A stretch of DNA of 64,000 nt from the NCBI GenBank assembly GCA_900318465.1, contig ONKQ01000001.1, forward strand, positions 62,001 to 126,000. The letters are read 5' to 3'. The notes beneath the pieces were generated by a model, which saw nothing but the letters and a program-made list of their open reading frames with translations, was not told where the DNA came from and searched no databases. Of this stretch, positions 30,864-39,098 are shown one piece after another (the stretch's first letter is position 1; the number at the start of each line of letters is the position of its first letter). The position numbers were made by a program, and so were the translations under genes. The DNA is from an uncultured Bacteroidales bacterium (GTDB taxonomy: Bacteria > Bacteroidota > Bacteroidia > Bacteroidales > F082).

Positions 30864-31609
30864 TTCATCTCAAAATGCGGAATCGGCTGCAACTTGAACA
30901 AGTTCGTCACATGCTTGTGGTCAATGCGGGCCTTAGTTTCGAGGTCGTCGCAAATGCCGGTGCGGATGTATTTGTCCAAGACGGCGTAAGTGAAACCGAG
31001 GTTGTCCTCGTCGCTCTTGTTGGTGAGGCCGTCGGAAGGCGTCTTTTCCACCAACTCGATGGGCAGGCCCAACTCCTTCCCTATCGCCTTGACTTCCTGT
31101 ACGGTAAGTCCGCCCAAAGGAGAGAAATCGCCTGCGGCATCGCCGTAGCGGGTCGAATAGCCCACCCAATCTTCAGAGAGGTTGCAGGTGTTGGCCACAC
31201 GCCCGTTCATCGACTGCGAAATGGCATATAAAGTGCTCATTCTCAGACGTGGCGGCAGGTTGATGGTGGTTTGGCGGCTGACTTCGGCATCCAAAGTGCC
31301 CAATTGCTCTTTTACAGCGGCAATCAAGGCATTATAGGTGTCGCCGATGTTGACGCAGCAATGCCGGATGCCGAGGTGATTGATGAGTTTCATGCTGTCG
31401 TCGATGTCGGGCTGCACACCGTTGGGCATGGTCACACCAATGACGCGGTCCACACCAAGGGCCTCGACACAAAGTCCGGCCACAACACTACTGTCCTTGC
31501 CGCCCGAAATGCCGATGACGGCGTTGCAACCTTTGCCGTTTTCTTCAAACCAATCCCTAATCCATTGAACCACTTGGTCTTTTACTTGTTTTGCGTTGAA
31601 AGTTGTCAT
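30860..31609 (-). CDS. nadE: NAD synthetase
   Basis: A 249-residue ammonia-dependent NAD synthetase with the ATP pyrophosphatase loop GISGGKDSSVVAGLC, then MPNGVQPD, NLSEDWVGYSTRYGDAAGDFSPLGGLTVQEV and TPSDGLTNKSDEDNLGFTY. It converts deamido-NAD to NAD with ammonia and ATP. No glutaminase domain is present. The ATG at 31609 follows a -7 box TATTTTTG (31636-31643, minus strand). Confidence 0.95.
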   Translation of the reverse strand: MTTFNAKQVKDQVVQWIRDWFEENGKGCNAVIGISGGKDSSVVAGLCVEALGVDRVIGVTMPNGVQPDIDDSMKLINHLGIRHCCVNIGDTYNALIAAVKEQLGTLDAEVSRQTTINLPPRLRMSTLYAISQSMNGRVANTCNLSEDWVGYSTRYGDAAGDFSPLGGLTVQEVKAIGKELGLPIELVEKTPSDGLTNKSDEDNLGFTYAVLDKYIRTGICDDLETKARIDHKHVTNLFKLQPIPHFEMK

Positions 31610-31660
31610 AATGATGATGTTTTTGTTTTCATCGCAAAAATAATGCTTTTTGGGCTCACT

Positions 31661-31692
31661 TGATTGGGTTTGATGCTTTTTTGCTATTTTTG
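31661..31692 (+). promoter_or_regulatory. Promoter of the 31725 membrane protein gene
   Basis: TTG, 21 bp, TATTTTTG; the -7 box ends 32 bp before the ATG. Confidence 0.6.
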
Positions 31693-31724
31693 CGCAAACA
31701 AAATAAACGAAAACACATCCCAAC

Positions 31725-32399
31725 ATGCTCCAGAAACTCAAACAATTCAAGGAACGGCACCCCTTCACCACACTGATGCTCATCGCCATTGCGGTGCGCA
31801 TATTTGTCGTCATTTTCGTTCCTGGCTTCGGCTCAAACCGCGAACTGCAACATCCCACGCTCTTCATAGGATTTTTGGACAAGATGAAATCCATTCTCGG
31901 CATCGGACAGTCACAAGGGATGATGCTGCTCAGCCGAGCACTCTACGCCGCCGTGTCGTTGTTCACCGTTTCGATGATTTACCGCATTTGCGACCTGACT
32001 TCCAACAAGCAAAACGCTTGGCTCTTGGCTCTCATCCCAGCCTTCAGTTGCGTGATGCCTGCCTTTGGTGTCATCGATAACGCCAGCGCCTTCCTCGGAC
32101 TGCCACTGCTGCTCTACGGCTCCAATGTAGTGCTTCGTCAAGAAGTGTTGCGCCAAAACAACCTCAACGAAAACGTCCATCGAACCTCGTTCTTTATCGC
32201 GGGCATCATGCTCGGTTTGGGCATTTGTTTCTGGTTTGAAAGTATTTTTATTGTGCTTAGTATTCTGGTGATTCTCATTTCGAGACGCAATTATAAAGGT
32301 GCTTTGTTAACTATGGCAGGTGCTACGGCTTCTGTTGTTTCAGTAGGACTCTTGCTTTGGATTTTAAATGTCAACCCATTCAAATACATTGTTTTATAA
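31725..32399 (+). CDS. Integral membrane protein, unknown function
   Basis: 224 residues with about six hydrophobic segments (for example TLMLIAIAVRIFVVIFVPGF and FFIAGIMLGLGICFWFESIFIVLSILVILI). The early R-x-F..V.PGFGSNRE loop after the first helix is reminiscent of membrane glycosyltransferases of the ArnT/PMT type, but the protein is much shorter and no catalytic motif is evident. It is transcribed divergently from nadE. It may be a short or remodelled member of such a family. Confidence 0.65.
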   Translation: MLQKLKQFKERHPFTTLMLIAIAVRIFVVIFVPGFGSNRELQHPTLFIGFLDKMKSILGIGQSQGMMLLSRALYAAVSLFTVSMIYRICDLTSNKQNAWLLALIPAFSCVMPAFGVIDNASAFLGLPLLLYGSNVVLRQEVLRQNNLNENVHRTSFFIAGIMLGLGICFWFESIFIVLSILVILISRRNYKGALLTMAGATASVVSVGLLLWILNVNPFKYIVL

Positions 32400-32454
32400 C
32401 AATGTTCTTCCTAATGAGATTTTTACCAATCATTTTTGGTAACATTACCCCAAA

Positions 32455-32489
32455 AACAAGCAAGTCCCGCAACAGCGGGACTTGCTTTG
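32455..32489. terminator. Bidirectional terminator between the 31725 gene and rnpB
   Basis: AAGCAAGTCCCGC, loop AACA, GCGGGACTTGCTT: a perfect 13-bp stem with A/T flanks. Confidence 0.85.
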
Positions 32490-32494
32490 TAATA

Positions 32495-32863
32495 GCGATG
32501 CAGGCGAATAAGCGGGATTCTGTTCCCCTTGCGGGGCGACTGTCATTTCTCTAGGCCTGCGGTCGCCCGCAGGCTCAAGCGCCCTACCCTGAGACGACGG
32601 ACGAGCAGCCCTTTCGAGGCCCGAAGGCCTCATTGTCTCTATACTTGGACTTGCAGCCCATAAGGTTTACCTCATCGGAATGTCGCCACCCAATGCGTGA
32701 GCTCTTACCTCGCGTTTTCACCCTTACCCCGAAGGGCGGTATGTTTCTGTGGCACTTGCTGTTGCCCTTTCGGACACCTTCCTGTTAAGAAGTATGGTGC
32801 TCTGTGCTGTCCCGACTTTCCTCGCGTCGGCTTTCCCGACCCGCGACAGTCTGCCTGAATCGC
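32495..32863 (-). ncRNA. rnpB: RNase P RNA
   Basis: Read on the minus strand the region holds the bacterial type-A RNase P signatures in order: GAGGAAAGTCGGGACA, ACAGAAACATACCGCC, GGTAAGGGTGAAA, GGTAAGAGC, AGGGTAGGGCGCTTGAGCC, CCTAGAGAAATGAC and ACAGAATCCCGCTTA. The ends pair as P1 (GCGATTCAGGC with GCCTGCATCGC), which sets the boundaries. The RNA is the catalytic part of the tRNA 5'-maturase. A -7 box (TATTTTTG, 32869-32876) lies 6 bp upstream. Confidence 0.93.
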
Positions 32864-32988
32864 GGCGGCAAAAATACGGAATTTTTTGGTTGGATATTCT
32901 TTTTTTCGGCAGGGGTTTACATCCTATCACCGTTTTCTGACGGCAGGGATTCCATTACATTCCACCGCCTGCCAAATATCCTACGCCC

Positions 32989-33855
32989 CTACGGGGCTAT
33001 GCGTGCCAAGCAAAACCTTGGTTTCCCTGCAAAATCAGTTATGATTTCTACCTCTGCAAAATCCATTTTGCGACATAAAAGCAGCATCTCATCCCCCATT
33101 CGCTCATTGATTTCAAACCAAACTTGGCCGTCGGGGTTTAGCTGGTTTTTGGCCAAACACAAAATCTGACGATAAAATCGCAGCGGGTCATCATCGGGGA
33201 CAAAGAGGGCTGTATCAGGCTCCCATTCGAGGACGTTGGCTTCCATGGCGGCACGTTCGCTATCGCAGACGTAGGGCGGGTTACTCACCACCAAATCGAC
33301 AGGCTGGGCGAAAAAACCGGATGTGGGATTCAAAATGTCGTCTTGCACAAAAGTCACCTCAACAGCATTGTTTTTGGCGTTTTCTTTGGCCACTTGCAAA
33401 GCCGCTTCGGAAACATCGAAGGCCATAACTTTGGCATTCGCGAAATGCTTCGCCAAGGCAATGGCAATGCAGCCTGAGCCAGTCCCAATGTCCCAAATGC
33501 GCATGGGTTTTTCTTTTGGCAACGAGGTGCAAATCTTCTGCACCATTTCCTCCGTCTCAGGACGTGGAATGAGCACTGACGCTGACACCTTTATTAATAA
33601 GTCGCCGAAACGTGCCATGCCCGTCACATATTGCACCGGCTCACCTGATAGCAATCGCTTCACGGCCTCGTCCAAGTGGTGGTATTGCCACTCATCGATG
33701 CGCAAATCAGGTTCCATCAATTGACGTTTCAGGTCAATGCCGAATAGGTCTTCGAGCAGGATACGCATCAACTGTTCCGCCTCGCGCTGCGAGAACGTTT
33801 CTGCCAATGCCTCAGTGAAGTGGCGTTTTGTTTTTTGCAGATTAAATCCAAACAT
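32989..33855 (-). CDS. prmC: Release factor glutamine methyltransferase
   Basis: A 288-residue PrmC/HemK with a helical N-domain, the SAM motif IWDIGTGSGCIAIALAKH and the catalytic NPPYV. It methylates the GGQ glutamine of release factors RF1 and RF2. The family motif PVQYVTGMARFGDLLIKVSASVLIPRPETEEMV is complete. The start codon at 33855 lies 4 bases past a -7 box, suggesting a leaderless transcript. Confidence 0.95.
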   Translation of the reverse strand: MFGFNLQKTKRHFTEALAETFSQREAEQLMRILLEDLFGIDLKRQLMEPDLRIDEWQYHHLDEAVKRLLSGEPVQYVTGMARFGDLLIKVSASVLIPRPETEEMVQKICTSLPKEKPMRIWDIGTGSGCIAIALAKHFANAKVMAFDVSEAALQVAKENAKNNAVEVTFVQDDILNPTSGFFAQPVDLVVSNPPYVCDSERAAMEANVLEWEPDTALFVPDDDPLRFYRQILCLAKNQLNPDGQVWFEINERMGDEMLLLCRKMDFAEVEIITDFAGKPRFCLARIAP

Positions 33856-33859
33856 GGGA

Positions 33860-33867
33860 CAAAGATA
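33860..33867 (-). promoter_or_regulatory. -7 box directly before prmC
   Basis: TATCTTTG on the minus strand ends 4 bases before the ATG. A TTTG lies 22 bp upstream of it (33890-33893), close to the usual spacing. Confidence 0.5.
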
Positions 33868-33924
33868 CGCAAAATTAACTCCGTTGAACCAAAGATTTCC
33901 GTACTTTTGCCGAATGATTAAAGA

Positions 33925-33951
33925 TGGGCGAACACGTGGGTCCGCCCCTAC
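33925..33951. repeat. Small palindromic repeat, copy 3
   Basis: GGGCGAACACGTGGGTCCGCCC plus CTAC is an inverted copy of the family at 8149 and 13692, with one mismatched pair in the stem. It ends 4 bases before the next gene's start codon. Confidence 0.7.
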
Positions 33952-33955
33952 GACT

Positions 33956-34816
33956 ATGGGTTATCTGATTCTTGCCATATTATTCTCCACCGGCGTCTTC
34001 GTGGCGATGCGCCTCTTCGAGCGTTTCAAACTCGACAATCACCAAGCGTTGATGTGGAACTATGTCTTTGCGGCAGGTACGGGTTTCCTGTTGTGTAAAC
34101 AATTCGACACACCCGCGCAATTGGTCGCCGAGCCGTGGTTTGGCCTCTCGCTCATCACGGGTTTCTGGTTCATTTTCACCTACTTGCTGATGACTGCCTC
34201 CACCCAGCGCTCCGGCGTAACGATCACCTCGCTTTCGAGCAAACTCTCTGTGGTGTTGCCCACCTTGGCGGGCGTGGTTTTGTTCAATGAAAGGCTGAAT
34301 TTCGTTGCTTCGTTGGGCATCGTTTTGGCTTTGGTGGCCTTGGTGTTGGTGGTCGGAAGGAAAAACGAGTCGTCTAAAACCAACCAAACCAATTGGTTGC
34401 TCCCCATTTTTATTTTCTTTGGCACGGGCACTGGCGACATCCTCATGAAGCTCACCGAGCAACGCAACGAAGCCATCGACATGAGCTTCATGATTGCCTT
34501 CATCTACTTCATCGCTTTGCTGTTCGGCATCATCATCGTGACCTACGACCTTATCCGAGGCAAATCGAAATGGCAGTGGAAAAGTGCCTTGGGCGGAATC
34601 GGTCTGGGAGTCATCAACTTCTTCTCCACCTATTGCGTCTATCACGCCATGCGCTGCTTCGACAATGTCGTGCTCTTCCCCGTCTACAACATCGGCGTGG
34701 TCAGCCTCACGGCACTTACGGGTTGGCTGCTCTTCAAGGAAAAACTGACCTGGAAAAACTACCTCGGCCTCGCCATTGCCATTGTCGCCGTCATCCTTAT
34801 TACCATGAAGCCATGA
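33956..34816 (+). CDS. EamA-type (DMT) transporter
   Basis: A 286-residue protein of ten membrane helices arranged as two EamA repeats, with the typical STQRSGVTITSLSSKLSVVLPTLAGVVLFNERLN and, in the second half, FPVYNIGVVSLTALTGWLLFKEKLTWKNYLGLAIAIVAVIL. It likely exports or exchanges a small metabolite; the substrate is unknown. The ATG at 33956 is used because the upstream part of the frame lies in a hairpin repeat. It overlaps the following gene by 4 bp (ATGA). Confidence 0.85.
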   Translation: MGYLILAILFSTGVFVAMRLFERFKLDNHQALMWNYVFAAGTGFLLCKQFDTPAQLVAEPWFGLSLITGFWFIFTYLLMTASTQRSGVTITSLSSKLSVVLPTLAGVVLFNERLNFVASLGIVLALVALVLVVGRKNESSKTNQTNWLLPIFIFFGTGTGDILMKLTEQRNEAIDMSFMIAFIYFIALLFGIIIVTYDLIRGKSKWQWKSALGGIGLGVINFFSTYCVYHAMRCFDNVVLFPVYNIGVVSLTALTGWLLFKEKLTWKNYLGLAIAIVAVILITMKP

Positions 34817-35424
34817 ACGACGACACCTATAATATGTTAGCCACCTGCGGCGAGGGACTTTACAAGGAAAAAGGCAGCAAGTTCATCGCCGAGACTTTTA
34901 TCGTGATGAACGAAGAAGAGGCCAAAGCCGCCGTCGCATCGGTCAAGAAGAAATATTTCGATGCACGGCACCATTGCTACGCCTACATGATTGGTCCCGA
35001 CAAGAAAGTTTTCCGCTCCTCCGACGATGGAGAACCCTCGGGAACCGCCGGCAAGCCCATCCTCAACCAGATTCTTTCGAAAGACGTCACCAACGTCTGC
35101 ATCGTCGTGACGCGCTATTTCGGCGGCATCAAATTGGGCACTTCGGGACTCATTAACGCATACAAAACCGCAGCCCGTGACGCGTTGGACAACAGTTCAA
35201 TAGTGGAAAAAACCATAAATGAAATTTACAGTCTTGAGTTTGCTTACCCCTTGATGAACGAGGTGATGCGCATCATGAAAGAGGAAAACCTTGAGCAACG
35301 CAACCCTCTGTTTGAGCTTGACTGCTACCTTGAGTTTTCAACAAGGAAAAATGCCGCTTCAAAAATTTTCGACAAATTCAATAATTTGTACGGGGTAAAA
35401 ATTACCCACATTAACACCATGTAA
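34813..35424 (+). CDS. YigZ/IMPACT family protein
   Basis: A 203-residue member of the YigZ (UPF0029/IMPACT) family: KGSKFIAETF, HHCYAYMIG, SDDGEPSGTAGKPILNQIL, VVTRYFGGIKLGTSGLINAY. The C-terminal ferredoxin-like DUF1949 domain is present. The biochemical role in bacteria is not settled; eukaryotic relatives act in translation control. It starts inside the stop of the transporter gene and is probably translated with it. Confidence 0.92.
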   Translation: MNDDTYNMLATCGEGLYKEKGSKFIAETFIVMNEEEAKAAVASVKKKYFDARHHCYAYMIGPDKKVFRSSDDGEPSGTAGKPILNQILSKDVTNVCIVVTRYFGGIKLGTSGLINAYKTAARDALDNSSIVEKTINEIYSLEFAYPLMNEVMRIMKEENLEQRNPLFELDCYLEFSTRKNAASKIFDKFNNLYGVKITHINTM

Positions 35425-35611
35425 ACCAACATTTTGTTTTTCCAAAGCCCAAAAATCCTCGTAATTTTGGAAAAATAAAATTCAAAATCAATAGGTTTTC
35501 AATTTTTTTATAAACAATTAATCTTCTATTTTTGCATGGTTGAAATGGGGTGAGAAAACGGCCTCAGACAATACCAAATTTCTTCAATAAGCAATAAATC
35601 AAGAGATTTCA

Positions 35612-37030
35612 ATGGGCGACCGCCACGTCGAAATATGGGATAAGTGCCTCTCGGTGATTAAGGACAACACCGAGCCGCAAAGCTTTGCGACTTGGTTCAA
35701 GCCTATTGTCCCGCTGTCGCTCAACAACAATGTCCTCACCATCCAAGTGCCGAGCCAGTTTTACTATGAGTGGCTTGAGGACAAGTATATCGACCTGCTG
35801 AAAATGACCCTGAAACGGTTCCTCGGCCCAGAAGCCAAGCTGAATTACAGCATCGTCATGGACAGCTCGGAACGACCCTACACGATGCTGATGCCAGGTT
35901 CAAACCGCAACAACCCGAAAAATCCCATCGGGCGACCTGCACCAGAAAAGTTGTCGGAAGGGCCCATCAACCCCTTCGTCATCCCTGGACTGCAAAAGCG
36001 GCAAATCGAGTCACAACTCAACGAGAGTTACACATTCGATAACTTCATAGAAGGCGAATGTAACCGCGTGGCACGTCAGTGTGGCCTTGAAGTGGCCCGC
36101 AAGCCCGGAGGCACAGCCTACAATCCGTTGCTCATCTACAGCGGCACAGGCTTGGGCAAGACCCACCTTTGCCACGCCATAGGCCTTGAAGCCAAACGCC
36201 TCCACCCCGACCTGACAGTGCTGTATGTGCAGGCCGAACAGCTTTACAACCAGTATTTCACCGCCACCAAGAACAACAACCGCGTCGACTTCATCCACTT
36301 CTACCAGATGATTGACGTGCTCATCATCGACGACATCCAGTTCCTTGCGGGAAAGACGGGCACACAGGAGGTTTTCTTCCAGATTTTCAACTACTTACAT
36401 CAAAACAACAAGCAGATTGTCATCACCAGCGACAAGTTCCCCTCCGACCTGCAAAACATCGAGTCGCGCCTGCTTTCACGCTTCAAGTGGGGCCTGACCG
36501 CCGACCTTCAGATTCCCGACGTGGAGACCCGCATCAGCATCATTAAAGAGAAGCTTACCAAAACCGGCATCAAGCTGTCGGACGAGGTTATCCAATATCT
36601 GGCCCACAACCTACGCGCCAGTGTCCGCGAATTAGAAGGCGTAATCATTTCGCTCATCGCCCAGTCATCCATCAACAAGAAGGACATCACCATCGAGATG
36701 ACGCAGCAAATCATTGAGCGTTTTGTGCGCAACAGCGTCAAGGAACTATCGGTGGAGTATATCATCAACATTGTGTGCGACTACTTTAAAATCAGTGCAG
36801 ACCATTTGGCACTCAACACGCGCAAGCACCAAGTGGTACAAGCCCGCCAAATCGCCATGTACCTCTCGAAGAAATACTCCAACGCCAGTCTCACTGCCAT
36901 CGGTGAGCAATGCGGCAAGAAAGACCACGCAACGGTGCATCATGCCTGCAAAACCGTCAAAGACCGACTTGAGACCGACAAACAGTTCAAGGCGATGATG
37001 GCTGAAATTGAAAAGAAAATCGTGTTGTAA
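35612..37030 (+). CDS. dnaA: Chromosomal replication initiator DnaA
   Basis: 472 residues with the full domain set: the N-terminal helicase-loading domain (WDKCLSVIKDN..FATWFKPI), a short linker, the AAA+ core with Walker A YSGTGLGKTH (near 177) and Walker B IIDDIQFLAG (near 236), and the C-terminal DnaA-box-binding helix-turn-helix (GEQCGKKDHATVHHACK). It opens the replication origin. A -7 box TATTTTTG (35527-35534) lies 77 bp upstream. I see no cluster of TTATCCACA boxes beside the gene, so the origin is probably elsewhere. Confidence 0.96.
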   Translation: MGDRHVEIWDKCLSVIKDNTEPQSFATWFKPIVPLSLNNNVLTIQVPSQFYYEWLEDKYIDLLKMTLKRFLGPEAKLNYSIVMDSSERPYTMLMPGSNRNNPKNPIGRPAPEKLSEGPINPFVIPGLQKRQIESQLNESYTFDNFIEGECNRVARQCGLEVARKPGGTAYNPLLIYSGTGLGKTHLCHAIGLEAKRLHPDLTVLYVQAEQLYNQYFTATKNNNRVDFIHFYQMIDVLIIDDIQFLAGKTGTQEVFFQIFNYLHQNNKQIVITSDKFPSDLQNIESRLLSRFKWGLTADLQIPDVETRISIIKEKLTKTGIKLSDEVIQYLAHNLRASVRELEGVIISLIAQSSINKKDITIEMTQQIIERFVRNSVKELSVEYIINIVCDYFKISADHLALNTRKHQVVQARQIAMYLSKKYSNASLTAIGEQCGKKDHATVHHACKTVKDRLETDKQFKAMMAEIEKKIVL

Positions 37031-37041
37031 TCCACAAATCG

Positions 37042-37794
37042 ATGTTTACCAACCACTTCGGAAAGCTTTATTTGGTGCCCAACCTGCTTGGTGCCACTCG
37101 GCCAGAACATGTGTTGCCACAAGGCACACTCCAAATCGTGAAACAACTGCGACACTTTGTCGTTGAAAACACCCGCACTTCGCGCCGTGTGCTGAGCCGC
37201 CTCGGGATGGACTGCCCCATCGACGACATCGAATTCATCGAACTCGACAAGCACAACGCCCGCAACCTCGACCTGATGGAACACCTCGGCCCCTGCCTGC
37301 AAGGTGAAGACATGGGACTGATGTCGGAGGCCGGAACGCCTTGCGTGGCCGACCCGGGTGCCTTGGTCGTGGATTTGGCACATTCCGCTGGCATTCAGGT
37401 TGTTCCTTTGGTAGGGCCAAACGCCATGATTCTCGCTTTGATGGCCTCGGGATTCAACGGACAGGCTTTCGCTTTCCACGGCTACCTGCCCATCAAAAGT
37501 CCGGAAAGACAAAACGCCATCAAGGACTTGGAACGCCGATCGTTGGCCAACAACGAAACCGAGCTTTTCATCGAAACGCCCTTCCGCAACAACGCCATGC
37601 TGCAAGACCTTTGCAAAAACCTCCATCCTTCCACGCGGCTTTGCATCGCCTGCAACCTTACCTGCGATGACGAACTGATTATCAGTCAAGATATTGGCGA
37701 ATGGAAAAACTTCAAGGGCGACTTGAACAAGAAGCCGGCGGTGTTTTTGGTTTATAGTGAGGCGAGAAGAAGTTTTCCAAGGAAGAGGAACTGA
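37042..37794 (+). CDS. SAM-dependent methyltransferase, RsmI-like (tetrapyrrole methylase fold)
   Basis: A 250-residue protein with LYLVPNLLGA at the start, SEAGTPCVADPGALVVDLAH and VPLVGPNAMILALMASGFNGQAFAFHGYLP, the signatures of the RsmI branch of the tetrapyrrole methylase superfamily. RsmI 2'-O-methylates C1402 of 16S rRNA. This member is shorter than classical RsmI and belongs to the Bacteroidota variant group, so the exact target is uncertain. It starts 11 bp after dnaA and is likely co-transcribed. Confidence 0.85.
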   Translation: MFTNHFGKLYLVPNLLGATRPEHVLPQGTLQIVKQLRHFVVENTRTSRRVLSRLGMDCPIDDIEFIELDKHNARNLDLMEHLGPCLQGEDMGLMSEAGTPCVADPGALVVDLAHSAGIQVVPLVGPNAMILALMASGFNGQAFAFHGYLPIKSPERQNAIKDLERRSLANNETELFIETPFRNNAMLQDLCKNLHPSTRLCIACNLTCDDELIISQDIGEWKNFKGDLNKKPAVFLVYSEARRSFPRKRN

Positions 37795-37799
37795 AACAC

Positions 37800-39098
37800 T
37801 CAAACAATTCCCATAATATCCACCAAACGCCGCACCTCAAACGTCCGCTCTCCTTCAACTTTTGCCCCACTTGGATTGAAGAAAATCTGATCAATCCCAG
37901 CGGCACGAGCTCCGTCAATATCCACAGCCATCTCGTCGCCAATCATCAAGCTTTCTTCGGCGGTAGCATGGGCTTTGCGCAAGGCGTAGTGGAAAATCTC
38001 TGGGTTGGGTTTCTTCACCCCGACTTCTTCCGAAACTGTCAAAGTCTCAAAAAAAGGTTTCAAGCCTGAGCCAGCCAGTTTGGTGTCTTGCACTTCCTGA
38101 AAGCCATTGGTAATCAGATGCAAATGATATTTCGGTTTCAGGTAGTCCAACAGTTCCATTGTGCCGGGAACGAGCCTCACAATGCGCGGCGACCAATAAA
38201 CGTAATCCTCGCTCAAATGGTCGGCCAAGTCGGTGTCGTGAATGCCGTAATGCTCCAAAGGCAACACAAACCGGGTACGGTTCAAGTAGTCTTTGGTGAT
38301 TTTATCCTCGCGGTAAAGTTCCCAAAGCCGCTCATTCAGCGGATGATACACCTCGTGGAACTCGTGAGCACTCGGAATGCCCAAATCTTTCAGGTTGTAT
38401 TTGTCGTAAATGCGCTCAAAAGCCACCTCAGCGGCAGCGTCAAAGTCCCACAAAGTACGGTCGAGGTCGAAGAAGATGTGCTTGTATTTTAATTCGGAAT
38501 GCTGAATTCGGAATGCTGAATGGGGACAAAGCCCTTCGTCGCTCCGCGTTATTCTGCATTCCGCATTCTTGATTCCGCATTTCATTCGCATTTGCCGTTG
38601 CCATTCAAACAAGGCCACCGCTGCGGCATGGCTCACGTTGAGCGAGCGTGTCGGTCCTGGCACGGGGATGTAAACTACCATGTCACATTGCGACAAAAGT
38701 TCATCGCTGAGGCCGTGGCTTTCGCTCCCCACGATGAACGCCACATTTTCAGGCAATTCCGTATCATATATACATGTTGCGTTGTCCGCAGTCTCTATGG
38801 CAACAATCATCTTTCCTTCAGGAACCACCTCGCGCAAGTTCATCGAATCACTGAAATACCATCGGATGTTGTCGCGGCTTGAAGCGGCGGCACGACGCAC
38901 CTTGGCCAATCGATGTTCCTCTTCCCTGCCCAAAAAACAAACCTCGGTGGCACCGATATTGTCGGCCAACCGAATCATCGCGCCCATGTTGTCGGGAGTC
39001 AACAAATGGTCGGCAATAAGAATAGGACGGGGAATCTTTTCGTAAAGATCCTCTGTCCTAATCTGTTCAAATAAGGTATTCGATTTCAGATAACTCAT
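37800..39098 (-). CDS. Fusion of SpoU-type RNA methyltransferase and YjjG-like HAD hydrolase
   Basis: 432 residues in one frame. Residues 1-170 are a TrmH/SpoU 2'-O-methyltransferase (NMGAMIRLADNIGA, FIVGSESHGLSDEL, IPVPGPTRSLNVSHAAAVAL). Residues 206-432 are a HAD phosphatase of the YjjG/nucleotidase type (FFDLDRTLWDFD, ITNGFQEVQ, GVKKPNPEIFHYAL, MIGDEMAVDIDGARAAG). The linker 171-205 is encoded by an ATTCCGCATTC-type repeat block and has no domain character. It therefore looks like two genes joined in frame by intergenic repeat DNA. Its ATG overlaps the stop of the C25 gene (ATGA). Confidence 0.85.
   Translation of the reverse strand: MSYLKSNTLFEQIRTEDLYEKIPRPILIADHLLTPDNMGAMIRLADNIGATEVCFLGREEEHRLAKVRRAAASSRDNIRWYFSDSMNLREVVPEGKMIVAIETADNATCIYDTELPENVAFIVGSESHGLSDELLSQCDMVVYIPVPGPTRSLNVSHAAAVALFEWQRQMRMKCGIKNAECRITRSDEGLCPHSAFRIQHSELKYKHIFFDLDRTLWDFDAAAEVAFERIYDKYNLKDLGIPSAHEFHEVYHPLNERLWELYREDKITKDYLNRTRFVLPLEHYGIHDTDLADHLSEDYVYWSPRIVRLVPGTMELLDYLKPKYHLHLITNGFQEVQDTKLAGSGLKPFFETLTVSEEVGVKKPNPEIFHYALRKAHATAEESLMIGDEMAVDIDGARAAGIDQIFFNPSGAKVEGERTFEVRRLVDIMGIV
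38484..38588. repeat. ATTCSGNATKC-type repeat inside the fusion gene
   Basis: Alternating units such as ATTCGGAATGCTGA on one side and ATTCTGCATTCCGCATTC on the other flank a short unique core, forming the linker between the two enzyme domains. Confidence 0.75.

Noticed and set aside
32724..32940. Short frames across 32500-32940
   Set aside because: This stretch is RNase P RNA and its promoter; the frames are incidental.
35425..35611. Replication origin next to dnaA
   Set aside because: No cluster of TTATCCACA-type boxes or DNA-unwinding element pattern is visible on either side of the gene.
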